A stretch of 64,000 nucleotides of DNA from Mucilaginibacter sp. (GCA_030445275.1 JAUCSE010000041.1:35448-99447), one strand, 5' to 3'. Numbered from the stretch's first letter, positions 1 through 8,848 are shown. Program-made: numbers and translations. The notes: generated by a model from the sequence alone, not told the origin.

Positions 1-756
1 ACTTTATGGCGCGGTAATATCAGGTTTACGCCTGCTATGCTGTTTGCCATAGGCATGGTGTCATTCTTTATATCAGGCGGTTTAACAGGTATATTTCTGG
101 GTAATGCGGCACTGGATATTAACCTGCACGATACTTACTTTGTGGTAGCTCACTTCCACCTGGTAATGGGTTCGGCAGCTATATTTGGTATGCTTGCGGG
201 TGTTTACCACTGGTTCCCTAAAATGTTTGGCAGAATGATGGACGAGAAATTGGGCTATCTGCACTTCTGGTTAACCTTTATTGGTGCTTACCTGGTGTTT
301 TTCCCGATGCACTTTATGGGGCTTGATGGTGTACCACGCCGTTACTATGCCTTTACCGAGTTTGTAAGCATGCAACGCTGGTTAACCGTAAATACCTTTA
401 TTACATGGGCAGCTATTATGGCAGCTTGTGCACAGGTAGCTTTCTTATATAATTTTATCACTTCGATATTTATTGGTAAAAAGGCAACTCAAAATCCATG
501 GGAATCAAATACCCTGGAATGGACTACTCCGGTTGAGCATTTACATGGTAACTGGCCTGGCGAAATACCAACTGTTTACCGTTGGCCATATGACTACAGC
601 AAGCCAGGTGCCGAAGAGGATTACATTCCTCAAACAGTTCCTTTCTCACAAACCATGAGCTCAAATCAGGCTCATGACTTTGAAGATAATCCTAAAGGTT
701 TAGAGGAACTGAACAAGTTTACAAGTACGCTGAAAGCAAACGAGCAAGTAAAATAA
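1..756 (+). CDS. ctaD: cytochrome c oxidase subunit I, 3' part
   Basis: C-terminal part of the heme-copper oxidase catalytic subunit. The reading frame is open from base 1, so the gene begins outside the window. The fragment contains HDTYFVVAHFHLVMG, where the two His of AHFH are the family's heme a3 and heme a ligands, followed by hydrophobic helices and a hydrophilic cytoplasmic tail of about 90 residues. It reduces oxygen and pumps protons in the inner membrane. The downstream genes supply heme A, subunits III and IV and copper, so this is the front of an aa3-type oxidase operon. Certain as to family; the N-terminal half cannot be judged. Confidence 0.96.
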   Translation, partial: TLWRGNIRFTPAMLFAIGMVSFFISGGLTGIFLGNAALDINLHDTYFVVAHFHLVMGSAAIFGMLAGVYHWFPKMFGRMMDEKLGYLHFWLTFIGAYLVFFPMHFMGLDGVPRRYYAFTEFVSMQRWLTVNTFITWAAIMAACAQVAFLYNFITSIFIGKKATQNPWESNTLEWTTPVEHLHGNWPGEIPTVYRWPYDYSKPGAEEDYIPQTVPFSQTMSSNQAHDFEDNPKGLEELNKFTSTLKANEQVK

Positions 757-807
757 TTTTAATACTTATCTGATCTTTTAGGGTATCTGTATTAAGTTGT
801 AAGTCTT

Positions 808-856
808 AAGTTCTGAGTCTTGAGTTTTTTAACTTAGAACTTTGGACTCAGAACTT
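808..856. repeat. intergenic self-complementary hairpin, ctaD-ctaA gap
   Basis: A 12-base arm at 808-819 is exactly complementary to 845-856. The flanks and loop contain further degenerate copies of the same word (roughly aagttctgagtc). It could form a hairpin between ctaD and ctaA. It lacks a typical GC stem plus T-run, so a terminator role is uncertain. Similar word-built hairpins with different words occur in other gaps of this window. Confidence 0.7.
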
Positions 857-899
857 TAAACTTATCCTACGGGTACCCTAAATTTTTAGAAATATTTAA

Positions 900-1961
900 A
901 TGAGCATATCCGCATCTAAAAATAGGTTCCAAAAGATCAATCTCACAACAATCGTTCTGCTTTTTGTTTTGATACTGGCTGGAGGTGTAGTGCGTAGTTC
1001 AGGCTCAGGAATGGGTTGTCCTGATTGGCCAAAGTGTTTTGGCAGGTATATTCCACCTACAAGCAGCGCCGATTTGCCAAAAGACTACAAGCAAAAATAT
1101 GTAGATAAGCGATTGGCAAAAAATGAGCGCTTTGCCAAAACATTGGATGTATTTGGTTATAGCGAACTGGCCAAGCGTATCCGCGATGATAAGTCCATAT
1201 TACTGCCCGAAGAATTTAACGTCAGCAAAACCTGGACAGAGTATATTAATCGCCTTATTGGCGCCATATCAGGGGTATTCCTGTTCTTATCAGCAATATA
1301 CGCTTTCAGTTATTGGAAAAGTAGTAAAAGGATAGCTATTTTAAGCATATTGAATGTGATACTGGTAGGTTTTCAGGCTTGGCTTGGCTCCATCGTGGTA
1401 TCAACTAACTTACTGGCCTGGGTAGTTACTGTACACATGCTACTGGCCCTTGCTATATTAGCCATCGTGATATATACCTATCACCGGGCAAAAGTGTTAA
1501 ATAACAATATATTAAAAACCAGTGCGCTGATATACATCATTACACTGATAGCTTTAGTATTAAGTACTTTACAAATAGCCTTTGGTACCGAGGTACGGGA
1601 AAAAATAGACGAAGTGGCTACCCAGTTTCAGGGCGGTTACCGAAACAACTGGATCACGAGCGCGGGCGATATATTTTCGCAACACCGCGATATGGCCATA
1701 CTGGTATTTATTATCAATATAATGCTGTATGCTTTAATACGCAAACATTTTAGCAGGCATTCTATACATCAGCAGTTAATGAGCTTTACCTTTCTCATGA
1801 TCATGCTGCAGATAGTTACCGGTATATTATTATCATACTGGGCATTGCCACCGTTTGCACAGGCAGCACATATTGTATTGGCCAGTCTGATATTTGGGGC
1901 TCAGTTTTATTTGCTGTTGAATTTGCATCAGTCGGTTAACGTTAAGGGAGTAAGTAAATGA
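900..1961 (+). CDS. ctaA: heme A synthase (COX15/CtaA)
   Basis: Converts heme O to heme A for the oxidase. The 353-residue polytopic membrane protein has about eight hydrophobic helices. Family landmarks include GCPDWPKCFG near the N-terminus, EYINRLIGAISG at about residue 110, and conserved His in VTVHMLL, SQHRDMA and QAAHIVLAS, the expected heme-binding positions. Its stop overlaps the ATG of the next gene by four bases (ATGA), indicating translational coupling with ctaB. The start at 900 is the first ATG and gives the usual MSISASKNRFQ-type N-terminus before helix 1. Confidence 0.95.
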   Translation: MSISASKNRFQKINLTTIVLLFVLILAGGVVRSSGSGMGCPDWPKCFGRYIPPTSSADLPKDYKQKYVDKRLAKNERFAKTLDVFGYSELAKRIRDDKSILLPEEFNVSKTWTEYINRLIGAISGVFLFLSAIYAFSYWKSSKRIAILSILNVILVGFQAWLGSIVVSTNLLAWVVTVHMLLALAILAIVIYTYHRAKVLNNNILKTSALIYIITLIALVLSTLQIAFGTEVREKIDEVATQFQGGYRNNWITSAGDIFSQHRDMAILVFIINIMLYALIRKHFSRHSIHQQLMSFTFLMIMLQIVTGILLSYWALPPFAQAAHIVLASLIFGAQFYLLLNLHQSVNVKGVSK

Positions 1962-2842
1962 AATGGAGTGATTTTTTGAAACTGATCAAGGCACGGCTCA
2001 CTTTTTTAGTGGTGTTTTCGGCATCCATATCATTTTTGATAGGCAGCAGGGCAAATGGTCATATCGACTGGGTAAACTGGGTTAAATTGATTGTAGGGGG
2101 CTTTCTAGTAACCTCGGCAGCCAATGCTTTTAACGAGATTATAGAAAAAGACCTGGATAAGCTGATGAAGCGCACCATGGATCGCCCTATCCCGTCAGGA
2201 AAAATGAATACCGGGCAAGCCCTGGTTTTAGGTTTAGGTATGGGTATGGCCGGTACTTATTTGTTAGGCAGCCTTAACCTGTTAACCGGTTTATTGTCTG
2301 TATTCTCTATTTTACTGTATGCATTTGCCTATACACCGTTAAAGCGTAAATCGCCTATTGCGGTATTTGTAGGTGCTATACCAGGGGCATTGCCACCACT
2401 TATCGGCTATGTAGCAGCTACAACAAGTGTAGCTCATCCGATTGGTATAATTGATGAAACAGCTCTGATATTGTTCGGTGTCCAGTTTGTATGGCAGTTC
2501 CCTCATTTTTGGGCCATTGCCTGGGTTTTGGATGATGATTACAAGCTGGCCGGTTTCAGGCTATTGCCAACGGGTAACCGTAATTTAGGAAGTGCGGTAA
2601 TTACCTTTATATTTACATTGATATTGGTGCCGGTAAGTTTACTACCAACATTGTACCACCATGCAGGCTATTGGTTATTTGGAGTATCCCTGGCATGTAG
2701 TTTAGTGTTTTTGTACCAGGCTTTTGGTCTGTTGCGCGCCCAGTCAATTGAGGCAGCCCGTAAATTAATGTTTGGCTCCTTTATGTATTTACCGGTAGTG
2801 CAAATAATGTTTTTAGTTGATTTTATAGGAAAAGTGAAATGA
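1958..2842 (+). CDS. ctaB: protoheme IX farnesyltransferase (heme O synthase)
   Basis: UbiA-superfamily enzyme that adds a farnesyl group to heme B, giving heme O, the substrate of CtaA. The 294 residues include the prenyltransferase signature NAFNEIIEKDLDKLMKRTM at about residues 57-75, with Asp-rich metal-binding positions, then DRPIPSG. The second loop has VLDDDYKLAGFRLLP. Multiple membrane helices follow. It overlaps ctaA upstream and the subunit III-like gene downstream by ATGA junctions, so the three form one tightly coupled unit. Also named cyoE in other organisms. Confidence 0.95.
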   Translation: MKWSDFLKLIKARLTFLVVFSASISFLIGSRANGHIDWVNWVKLIVGGFLVTSAANAFNEIIEKDLDKLMKRTMDRPIPSGKMNTGQALVLGLGMGMAGTYLLGSLNLLTGLLSVFSILLYAFAYTPLKRKSPIAVFVGAIPGALPPLIGYVAATTSVAHPIGIIDETALILFGVQFVWQFPHFWAIAWVLDDDYKLAGFRLLPTGNRNLGSAVITFIFTLILVPVSLLPTLYHHAGYWLFGVSLACSLVFLYQAFGLLRAQSIEAARKLMFGSFMYLPVVQIMFLVDFIGKVK

Positions 2843-3423
2843 TGGCTCAGATACAGAAAAATAACGACAGGCTTGATCTGGCTCCCAAAAAGTTTAACAT
2901 GTGGATCTTTATATTCACATCGTTTATGTTTTTTGCGGCGTTAACCAGCGGGTTTATTGTTTATAGTGGCGGCAGGGGGCATGGGCTTAATGTAATTATG
3001 CCCAGTGCATTTTTATACAGTACCATTATCATCGCGATTAGCAGTGGTACATTGTTTTTAGCGCAAAAGGCCGCGAAAGGTTTGCAGTTTAGTAAACAAA
3101 GAATGTTTTTATGGATCACTTTTATATTAGGTGTGGCATTTTTTATAAACCAGGTATATGCCTGGTATGTGCTAACCTACAGAATGAATGTGTATCTTAC
3201 AGATACTAACGCATCGCGTTCGTTTGTTTACATATTTACTGGCATGCATTTGGTGCACATTATTGCAGCCATATTGTTATTATTAAACACCCTTAGGGGG
3301 ACATACAAGAATATTCCGCAGGTGCGAAACCTGTTTAAAATGGAAATGACCTCTATTTTTTGGCATTTTCTCGGAATTATATGGATTTATCTGTATGTTT
3401 TTTTACTTTTGAACCAAAATTAA
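2839..3423 (+). CDS. cytochrome c oxidase subunit III-like protein (first copy)
   Basis: The 194-residue integral membrane protein has five hydrophobic segments and belongs to the heme-copper oxidase subunit III superfamily. The family pattern GMHLVHIIAAILLLL and the C-terminal WHFLGIIWIYLYVFLLL are clear. It is shorter than the next gene, also a subunit III, so the operon carries two subunit III-type genes, an arrangement common in Bacteroidota oxidase clusters. It starts with two Met codons directly overlapping the ctaB stop. Subunit III supports stability and proton uptake of the oxidase; which copy is the structural partner is not resolvable here. Confidence 0.9.
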   Translation: MMAQIQKNNDRLDLAPKKFNMWIFIFTSFMFFAALTSGFIVYSGGRGHGLNVIMPSAFLYSTIIIAISSGTLFLAQKAAKGLQFSKQRMFLWITFILGVAFFINQVYAWYVLTYRMNVYLTDTNASRSFVYIFTGMHLVHIIAAILLLLNTLRGTYKNIPQVRNLFKMEMTSIFWHFLGIIWIYLYVFLLLNQN

Positions 3424-3445
3424 TACACCCATATATTAAGTACAA

Positions 3446-4168
3446 ATGAGTACAACAGTTTCCCAAATTGATGAAGTAAAAACAACTCCGTGGTCAGGAG
3501 GAAGGTCTCCCTTCAATGTGGAGTACGGAAAAATGATGATGTGGTTCTTTCTCCTTTCGGATGCATTTACCTTTTCGTCGTTATTGATCTCTTACGGCTC
3601 ATTGCGTTTCAGCGCAAGTGTATGGCCTGCGGCTGATAAGGTTTTCCAATCGGTACCCGGCCTACTTGATCATGGCGCACCATTAGTTTTCGTAGGTATA
3701 ATGACCTTTATACTGATCCTTAGTTCAGTTACCATGGTATTGGCTGTTGAAGCGGGCCATCGTAACGCGAAAAAAGAAGTGGTTTGGTGGATGATAGCTA
3801 CTGTTATAGGTGGTTTCATGTTCCTGGGTTGCCAGGCTTTAGAGTGGGCACACTTACATCATGAAGGTTTCTGGTGGGGCAGCACTCCTCCTTTGGAAGA
3901 GTTAGGCAAATTTTTTCATGAAGGTGGTACTGAAGCCGCAAGGCACATGACTGCGCAGGAGTTTGCTAACCTATTTTTTACCATAACAGGTTTCCACGGT
4001 TTCCACGTATTTACAGGGGTAATTATCAATATCATTATTACAGTTAACGTATTGTTAGGTACTTACGAAAAACGCGGCAGCTATTTAATGGTCGAAAAAG
4101 TAGGCCTTTACTGGCACTTTGTAGATCTTGTTTGGGTATTCGTATTTACATTCTTTTACTTAGTATAA
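3446..4168 (+). CDS. ctaE: cytochrome c oxidase subunit III (second copy)
   Basis: Subunit III of the aa3-type oxidase, 240 residues. It opens with a soluble stretch containing PWSGGRSPFNVEYGKMMMW and then long helices. The family's conserved W-E at the end of a helix (LGCQALEWAHL) and TGFHGFHVFTGVIINII are present, and it ends with YWHFVDLVWVFVFTFFYLV, the classic C-terminal subunit III signature. An insert rich in Gly and His (residues about 140-170) lies in a loop. It sits 22 bases after the first subunit III-like gene and 11 before subunit IV. Confidence 0.94.
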   Translation: MSTTVSQIDEVKTTPWSGGRSPFNVEYGKMMMWFFLLSDAFTFSSLLISYGSLRFSASVWPAADKVFQSVPGLLDHGAPLVFVGIMTFILILSSVTMVLAVEAGHRNAKKEVVWWMIATVIGGFMFLGCQALEWAHLHHEGFWWGSTPPLEELGKFFHEGGTEAARHMTAQEFANLFFTITGFHGFHVFTGVIINIIITVNVLLGTYEKRGSYLMVEKVGLYWHFVDLVWVFVFTFFYLV

Positions 4169-4179
4169 AAACATTATAT

Positions 4180-4524
4180 ATGTCAACAGATACACATGAA
4201 GTTCACCACGAAGGCGGCGAACACGAAACAATGACCAAGGGAAGGATATTAAAAGTGGCTGGTATTTTATCAGCTATTACTGCAGTGGAATTTGTTATAG
4301 CACTGCTACTGGTACCGAAAGGCATTATTCCAATAGAGTATGCAAACCCGGTTTATATCGTTTTAACGTTATTTAAAGCATTTTATATAGTGGCTTACTT
4401 TATGCACTTAAAGTTCGAGAAACTGGGTTTAGCATTAGCCATCATAGTGCCTATACTATTTATTATCGGTTTAATTCTGGTACTTACTAACGAGAGCCAC
4501 CACTGGGTTAACCTGCGGGGATAA
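4180..4524 (+). CDS. cytochrome c oxidase subunit IV family protein
   Basis: Small (114-residue) membrane subunit with three hydrophobic helices. The His/Glu-rich N-terminus (TDTHEVHHEGGEHET) precedes helix 1. The middle has VLTLFKAFYIVAYFMHLKFE, the typical subunit IV/CyoD-like core. I prefer the ATG at 4180 over an in-frame ATG at 4132, because the latter would put the start inside ctaE and add an unlikely hydrophobic leader. The stop shares bases with the start of the SCO gene (TAATG). It likely helps oxidase assembly. Confidence 0.9.
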   Translation: MSTDTHEVHHEGGEHETMTKGRILKVAGILSAITAVEFVIALLLVPKGIIPIEYANPVYIVLTLFKAFYIVAYFMHLKFEKLGLALAIIVPILFIIGLILVLTNESHHWVNLRG

Positions 4525-5222
4525 TGAAGGCCACTATAGGAAAAAAAATTATAATCCTGGTGCTCATACTAGCAGTACCAGGATTTTTATATTATTTACT
4601 TACCGCTAAAGGGAAAAACAGGTATAAACCACTGGCCATTTACGGGCCTAAAGTGGTACAAAAAACAGGTCATCAGTTTCACGGCAGGTTTATACCCGAT
4701 ACCATTTACCACCAGCTGCCCGCCTTTACACTTACTGACCAGGATGGTAAGCAGGTATCTGAAGCAACCTTTAAGGGGAAAATATTTGTAGCTGGATTTT
4801 TTTATACACATTGCCCGGCAGTATGCGCCACCATCAACCGGAATATGAGTTATATGGTTGATACCTACCGGAAAAACAAAATGGTGTACTTTGCATCCAT
4901 TACCGTTGACCCTGAACATGATTCAACAGTTGTATTAAAAAAATATGCCGCAAGCCTGCAACCTGCTTCAAACCGCTGGTTGTTTTTAACGGGCGATACC
5001 ACCTCCATTTACAGCCTGGCCCGCAAGGGTTTTTTGGTTGATGCCCTGAAGGCCGGTGATAACGATTATATATACAGCGATAAACTGATCCTGATTGATC
5101 AGGAAAAACGCATCAGGGGATATTACTCGGGCGCTAATACCAATGATATTAATCGCCTTACTGACGAAATTAAAGTACTCATAGCCGAAGAGCTGCGTAA
5201 AGTTGATAAAGCTTTGTATTAG
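4524..5222 (+). CDS. SCO1/SenC copper chaperone
   Basis: Membrane-anchored thioredoxin-fold protein that delivers copper to the CuA site of the oxidase. One N-terminal helix (residues about 7-27) anchors a periplasmic domain. The copper motif CPAVC is present at about residue 98, and the third ligand His lies in TVDPEHDS. FTLTDQDGK opens the fold as in other SCO proteins. Coupled to subunit IV by a TAATG junction; the last gene of the tightly packed oxidase block. All metal ligands are intact. Confidence 0.94.
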   Translation: MKATIGKKIIILVLILAVPGFLYYLLTAKGKNRYKPLAIYGPKVVQKTGHQFHGRFIPDTIYHQLPAFTLTDQDGKQVSEATFKGKIFVAGFFYTHCPAVCATINRNMSYMVDTYRKNKMVYFASITVDPEHDSTVVLKKYAASLQPASNRWLFLTGDTTSIYSLARKGFLVDALKAGDNDYIYSDKLILIDQEKRIRGYYSGANTNDINRLTDEIKVLIAEELRKVDKALY

Positions 5223-5235
5223 ATATAAGAAACAA

Positions 5236-5330
5236 GATGTAAGAATCAAGAACGAATATTGGGGATGCTTACACTAATGAAAAAACAAAAAATGAATCTT
5301 GACTCTTTCGTCTTGATTTCTGATTCTTAA
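5236..5330. repeat. intergenic hairpin built from an iterated word
   Basis: The gap between the SCO gene and the DUF420 gene holds degenerate copies of a word close to aagaatcaaga near 5240-5255 and their complements (tcttgatt, tgattctta) near 5298-5330. It can fold back on itself imperfectly. No gene is seen in it. Confidence 0.55.
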
Positions 5331-5334
5331 AAGA

Positions 5335-5910
5335 ATGACCGATAAATTTATAATCCGCTTTGTTGCGGCTGTAACCATATTTGTAATTACAGTTGTTATT
5401 GTGCTCAACAGGCACCTGATTCCGGGGCCGGCGGTGGCTCCGGCATTTACGCCGTATTTACCCATGCTTAACGCCTTCTTGAATGGCACCTGCACAATAT
5501 TGTTGCTTACCTCTTTATATTTTATTAAACAAGGTAATATTACGGTTCATAAAAGGCTTAACATCATTACTTTCTGCTTTTCGTCATTATTCTTGGTGTC
5601 GTATATTCTGTTCCATTACCTGATGCGCAATGATACCCTATATGGTGATGCTAATTTTGACGGCGTGTTATCGCCGGATGAACGTGCTTCGGCTGGTGGT
5701 TTACGTACTTTGTACTTATGCATATTGGTACCGCACATTGTACTAGCAGCCGGTGTTTTACCGCTCATTTTGTTAAGTTTTTATCGCGGATTACAAATGC
5801 AGGTTGAAAAACATAAGAAATTAGTAAGATGGGCGTTCCCTATATGGCTATACGTTACAGTTACCGGCGTTATTGTTTATTTGATGATACGGCCTTATTA
5901 CCATTTTTAA
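5335..5910 (+). CDS. DUF420 membrane protein (CtaM/YozB-like)
   Basis: 191-residue integral membrane protein with five hydrophobic segments and conserved His/Arg between helices (KQGNITVHKRLNI, FHYLMRN, LVPHIVLAAGV, KKLVRWAFPIWLY). This pattern fits DUF420, whose Gram-positive member CtaM is needed for active aa3-type oxidase. Position immediately after the oxidase block supports an assembly role here. The loop DANFDGVLSPDERAS resembles a calcium-loop-like acidic turn, but I attach no function to it. Confidence 0.85.
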   Translation: MTDKFIIRFVAAVTIFVITVVIVLNRHLIPGPAVAPAFTPYLPMLNAFLNGTCTILLLTSLYFIKQGNITVHKRLNIITFCFSSLFLVSYILFHYLMRNDTLYGDANFDGVLSPDERASAGGLRTLYLCILVPHIVLAAGVLPLILLSFYRGLQMQVEKHKKLVRWAFPIWLYVTVTGVIVYLMIRPYYHF

Positions 5911-5935
5911 TTAATAATTAGTTAATTTTGTCCAT

Positions 5936-6214
5936 ATGAAAACAGGTTTTAAAATTATATTGGTTGCAGTTGCCCTGGGGCTTTTGGTAGGCATTAGGCA
6001 GCCTGTAAAAGCACAATGCGCACAATGTGCCGCCACCGTTGAAACCAATTCAAAAAACGGCGGTGATGCAGCTAAAGGACTAAATAATGGCATTTTATTT
6101 TTATTAGGCGCACCATACCTTGCTGTCGGAGTTGTTGGCTTTATATGGTACAAAAAATATCGTCGTAAAAATGTGGATATCAGTATGCGTAACGAAAAGC
6201 TGCATTTGAACTAA
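5936..6214 (+). CDS. small Cys-containing membrane protein of the oxidase cluster
   Basis: 92 residues: an N-terminal signal sequence or helix (residues 5-24), a short segment with CAQCAA and Gly/Asn-rich linker, a second helix (about 48-68), then a basic tail KKYRRK. I do not recognise a named family. The two Cys spaced C-x-x-C just outside the membrane could bind metal or be redox active, which would suit its place after the SCO and DUF420 genes; this is inference. Confidence 0.75.
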   Translation: MKTGFKIILVAVALGLLVGIRQPVKAQCAQCAATVETNSKNGGDAAKGLNNGILFLLGAPYLAVGVVGFIWYKKYRRKNVDISMRNEKLHLN

Positions 6215-6302
6215 GGTGCGTGTTTCGTGTTGCCGGGTTTGTGTTTATCATGTGCCCGAGCCACACACCTCGAACCTCGAACCACACAAAACCTACAACA
6301 TT

Positions 6303-6707
6303 ATGTCTCAGACGCCAAAGTCGTGGGCTATGCTTCACTGTAAATGCCCGCGTTGCCGTAGGGGGGATATGTTTCAGGGTGGAGCTTATAGCTTTTCGAA
6401 CAAAATAAACCTCAACTGCCCGCATTGCAATTTGCACTTTGAAATAGAGCCGGGATATTTTTATGCTGCTATGTATGTAAGTTATGCCTTAAATGTGGGT
6501 GAGGCATTGGGGCTTGCCTGGCTTACTTACCTGATAAGCCATAATACCGATTCGCCCTGGTTGTATTTAAGTGTCATAATTTTAGGTTGCTTTGCATTGG
6601 CACCTATAAATTTCAGATATTCGCGTGTGTTTTTGTTATATTGGTTATCGCCAAAAATACATTACCAGCCATATTTAGATACCGATGATACAACAGGAAA
6701 GTCTTGA
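6303..6707 (+). CDS. DUF983 zinc-ribbon membrane protein
   Basis: 134 residues with two CxxC pairs (CKCPRC and CPHC) forming a probable zinc ribbon at residues 13-45, followed by two or three hydrophobic helices. This is the DUF983 layout; members often sit near cytochrome oxidase genes. The ATG at 6303 is preferred to an upstream in-frame ATG at 6216, because the extra residues would come from low-complexity intergenic sequence and the family starts just before the first CxxC. The 3' end overlaps the next gene by 23 bases. Confidence 0.88.
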   Translation: MSQTPKSWAMLHCKCPRCRRGDMFQGGAYSFSNKINLNCPHCNLHFEIEPGYFYAAMYVSYALNVGEALGLAWLTYLISHNTDSPWLYLSVIILGCFALAPINFRYSRVFLLYWLSPKIHYQPYLDTDDTTGKS

Positions 6708-7350
6708 ATTTTTAAAAGATCTCGTTAATAACAATAATCGCGAATGGTTTTTGGTCAATAAAGAGCGGTATGATAAAGCCCGCGAAAACATAATTGATTT
6801 TACAGGCCAGCTATTAAAAACCATGCACAAGGTTGACCCCGGCATTGATGAGGCCCTTGATCCCAAGAAATGCGTGATGCGTATTTACCGCGATGTCCGT
6901 TTCAGAAAAGATAAAACACCTTATAAAAATAACTTTGGTATAAGCCTGCCCACACAAGGTTTAAGGTTAGGGGGGGCCGAGTATTATTTGCAAATACAGC
7001 CTGATGGTAACTCGTTTATTGCCGGTGGCTATTGGATGCCCGAGGCCGCGCACTTAAAAGCCATACGCCAGGAAATTGATTATAACGCCCATGACCTGCG
7101 GAAGATCATTGACGACAAAGAATTTATTAAACTATTCGGCGATTTTAAGCAGCAGGAGCAACTAAAAACTGTTCCGCGGGAATATGGTGCCGATAATGAA
7201 AATATCGACCTGTTGAAGCTTAAAAGCTTTATAGCCTGGCATAAGATAGCAGATAAGGATATAGTTAAAAGCAACGCCACGGAAAATATTGCTGATATAT
7301 GCCGGCATATATACCCGCTTAATGTTTTTTTAAGAAATGCACTTGCATAA
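6685..7350 (+). CDS. DUF2461 family protein
   Basis: 221-residue soluble protein matching DUF2461 (TIGR02453). It opens with LEFLKDLVNNNNREWFLVNKERYDKAR, and has RIYRDVRFRKDKTPYKNNFG at about residues 67-86 and YYLQIQPDGNSFIAGGYWMPE. The biochemical role of the family is unknown. The start lies inside the end of the DUF983 gene, which suggests co-translation. Confidence 0.9.
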   Translation: MIQQESLEFLKDLVNNNNREWFLVNKERYDKARENIIDFTGQLLKTMHKVDPGIDEALDPKKCVMRIYRDVRFRKDKTPYKNNFGISLPTQGLRLGGAEYYLQIQPDGNSFIAGGYWMPEAAHLKAIRQEIDYNAHDLRKIIDDKEFIKLFGDFKQQEQLKTVPREYGADNENIDLLKLKSFIAWHKIADKDIVKSNATENIADICRHIYPLNVFLRNALA

Positions 7351-7382
7351 TACATTTACATAAATCCTATATTACAATTACC

Positions 7383-8189
7383 ATGAAGATTCAATATTAT
7401 CTGTTTGCCGCCCTGTTGTGTCTTAGTTTATATTCATGCAAGATCATGTCGCCTAAAGCATACAAGGCGCTGATCGCGGAGCGCGATTCCTTAACTACCC
7501 GTACCGAAACGCTGGAAACCCAGGTTTTTCAGCTAAAAGCCGATACCATGCGCTTACACCGCGAATTGTTTAACCTACAGAACAACAACAGCGCACTGAA
7601 TAGTAACCTGAATACCAGCTCATCAAAATTAAAACGTTTAGCGGCTGATTTGGAAAAGCGTGAAGCCCGTTTAAAGGAAGTGGAAGATATTTTGCATAAA
7701 CGTGATGAGGCTGCTAACGCCCTGAAAAATAAATTGCAGCAAGCCTTGCTTGGCTTTCAGCAAAGTGGCTTAACGGTTGATATCCGTAACGGAAAGGTAT
7801 ACGTTTCATTGGCTGATAAACTACTGTTCCCATCAGGTAGTATTGTTATTGATGATAAAGGTAAGGCAGCCTTAAAGCAACTGGCTGTAGTGCTCAATAA
7901 AGAACCAGATATTAACATGGCCATTGAAGGCCATACCGACGATAAAAAGGTAATAAACCTGGGCCAGATCAAAGACAACTGGGATCTGAGCGTTTTACGC
8001 GCCACCTCAGTAACCCGGTATTTAACCGAAGTTGAAAAAGTTGATCCGCACCGGTTAACAGCCACAGGTAAAAGCGAGTTCCAGCCTATTGACCCGGCGC
8101 CAACCAACGAGGCACGTGCCAAAAACAGGCGCATTGAAATTGTGCTGACACCAAAACTGGATGAGTTGTATAACCTCATCACTAAATAA
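7383..8189 (+). CDS. OmpA-family lipoprotein with coiled coil
   Basis: 268 residues. The signal peptide ends with a lipobox (LSLYSC), giving a lipid-anchored Cys at about residue 19. Residues 28-125 are heptad-rich and charged, a long coiled coil. The C-terminal domain (about 145-260) is an OmpA peptidoglycan-binding module: LLFPSGSIVIDDKGKAAL, IEGHTDD, WDLSVLRATSVTRYL and NRRIEIVL. It probably tethers the outer membrane to peptidoglycan. A hairpin terminator begins at its stop codon. Confidence 0.92.
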   Translation: MKIQYYLFAALLCLSLYSCKIMSPKAYKALIAERDSLTTRTETLETQVFQLKADTMRLHRELFNLQNNNSALNSNLNTSSSKLKRLAADLEKREARLKEVEDILHKRDEAANALKNKLQQALLGFQQSGLTVDIRNGKVYVSLADKLLFPSGSIVIDDKGKAALKQLAVVLNKEPDINMAIEGHTDDKKVINLGQIKDNWDLSVLRATSVTRYLTEVEKVDPHRLTATGKSEFQPIDPAPTNEARAKNRRIEIVLTPKLDELYNLITK

Positions 8190-8226
8190 AGAAAAAGGCT
8201 CCCGGTTACCAGGAGCCTTTTTCTTT
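8188..8226 (+). terminator. rho-independent terminator after the OmpA-type gene
   Basis: Perfect 15-base arms at 8188-8202 and 8212-8226 with a 9-base loop; the GC-rich inner stem is followed by a T-run. The stem begins in the stop region of the OmpA-type gene. Confidence 0.9.
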
Positions 8227-8240
8227 ATACACTATATATC

Positions 8241-8394
8241 TGCGTCATTGCGAGGAACGAAGCAATCTCTATGCTGTACAGAGCGATCGCAATGACGTAT
8301 TTGATAAAATAAAATGTCATGCTGAACGAAGTGAAGCATCTATTGACCACAATTCATATCGCCGAATAGATCCTTCACTTCGTTCAGGATGACA
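8241..8394. repeat. pair of REP-like palindromes
   Basis: First unit: 8241-8253 pairs with 8287-8299 (core cgtcattgcga). Second unit: 30-base arms at 8315-8344 and 8365-8394 that pair with only two mismatches (core around gaacgaagtgaag). Related units occur at 15139-15221, 21292-21497 and 24144-24215. Non-coding. Confidence 0.8.
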
Positions 8395-8410
8395 AGATGG
8401 GTAAAAGAAA

Positions 8411-8713
8411 TTACTCAATAACCTCCATCAGTGTATTAAACATCACGAACTTTTCAGGAAACTGTTCCTGGTGGATAGCCTGGAATTTGTGCAGGTGGTT
8501 CATGTAATATTGCTGAAACTGGTGAATGTTATCGGCATTGTATTGAATACAGTAGGTAACCCCCTCATTGGGCGAGTCAATAACTGTTAAAATTTTATAA
8601 GAGCTGAAAAGCCCGGTAGCCATTATAGCTGGTATGTGAACGGTTTTTATCCAGTTAAGCCATTCTTCCCGAATGGTTTCGTCTAGTATTATAGTATCGT
8701 TATATACAATCAT
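8411..8713 (-). CDS. DUF4286 family protein
   Basis: 100-residue protein beginning MIVYNDTIILDETIREEWLNW, followed by THIP-like helix and beta strands ending KFVMFNTLMEVIE. This is the DUF4286 pattern: a small ferredoxin-like or dimeric alpha-beta barrel-like fold of unknown role in Bacteroidota. Single gene, divergent from its right-hand hairpin and flanked by repeats on both sides. Confidence 0.82.
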   Translation of the reverse strand: MIVYNDTIILDETIREEWLNWIKTVHIPAIMATGLFSSYKILTVIDSPNEGVTYCIQYNADNIHQFQQYYMNHLHKFQAIHQEQFPEKFVMFNTLMEVIE

Positions 8714-8749
8714 CGTGTTGCAAAAATAGTTATTTAGTTGAGTAAGTTC

Positions 8750-8848
8750 GATTGAGTTGATTAGGTTAGATTGAGTTGAGGGAGTTTGATATATTAACTA
8801 CTCACTTATTCAGCCTAATCAACTCAATCTAACCTAATCAACTCAATC
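8750..8848. repeat. 30-bp perfect inverted repeat made of an iterated word
   Basis: Arms at 8750-8779 and 8819-8848 are exactly complementary over 30 bases, with a 39-base loop. Each arm is made of near-repeats of ttgagttgatta. It lies between two minus-strand genes (DUF4286 and the TPR protein). Confidence 0.85.

Noticed and set aside
8750..8848. Insertion-sequence terminal repeats
   Set aside because: The arms are exact but enclose only 39 bases, and no transposase is present, so it is a hairpin, not an element.
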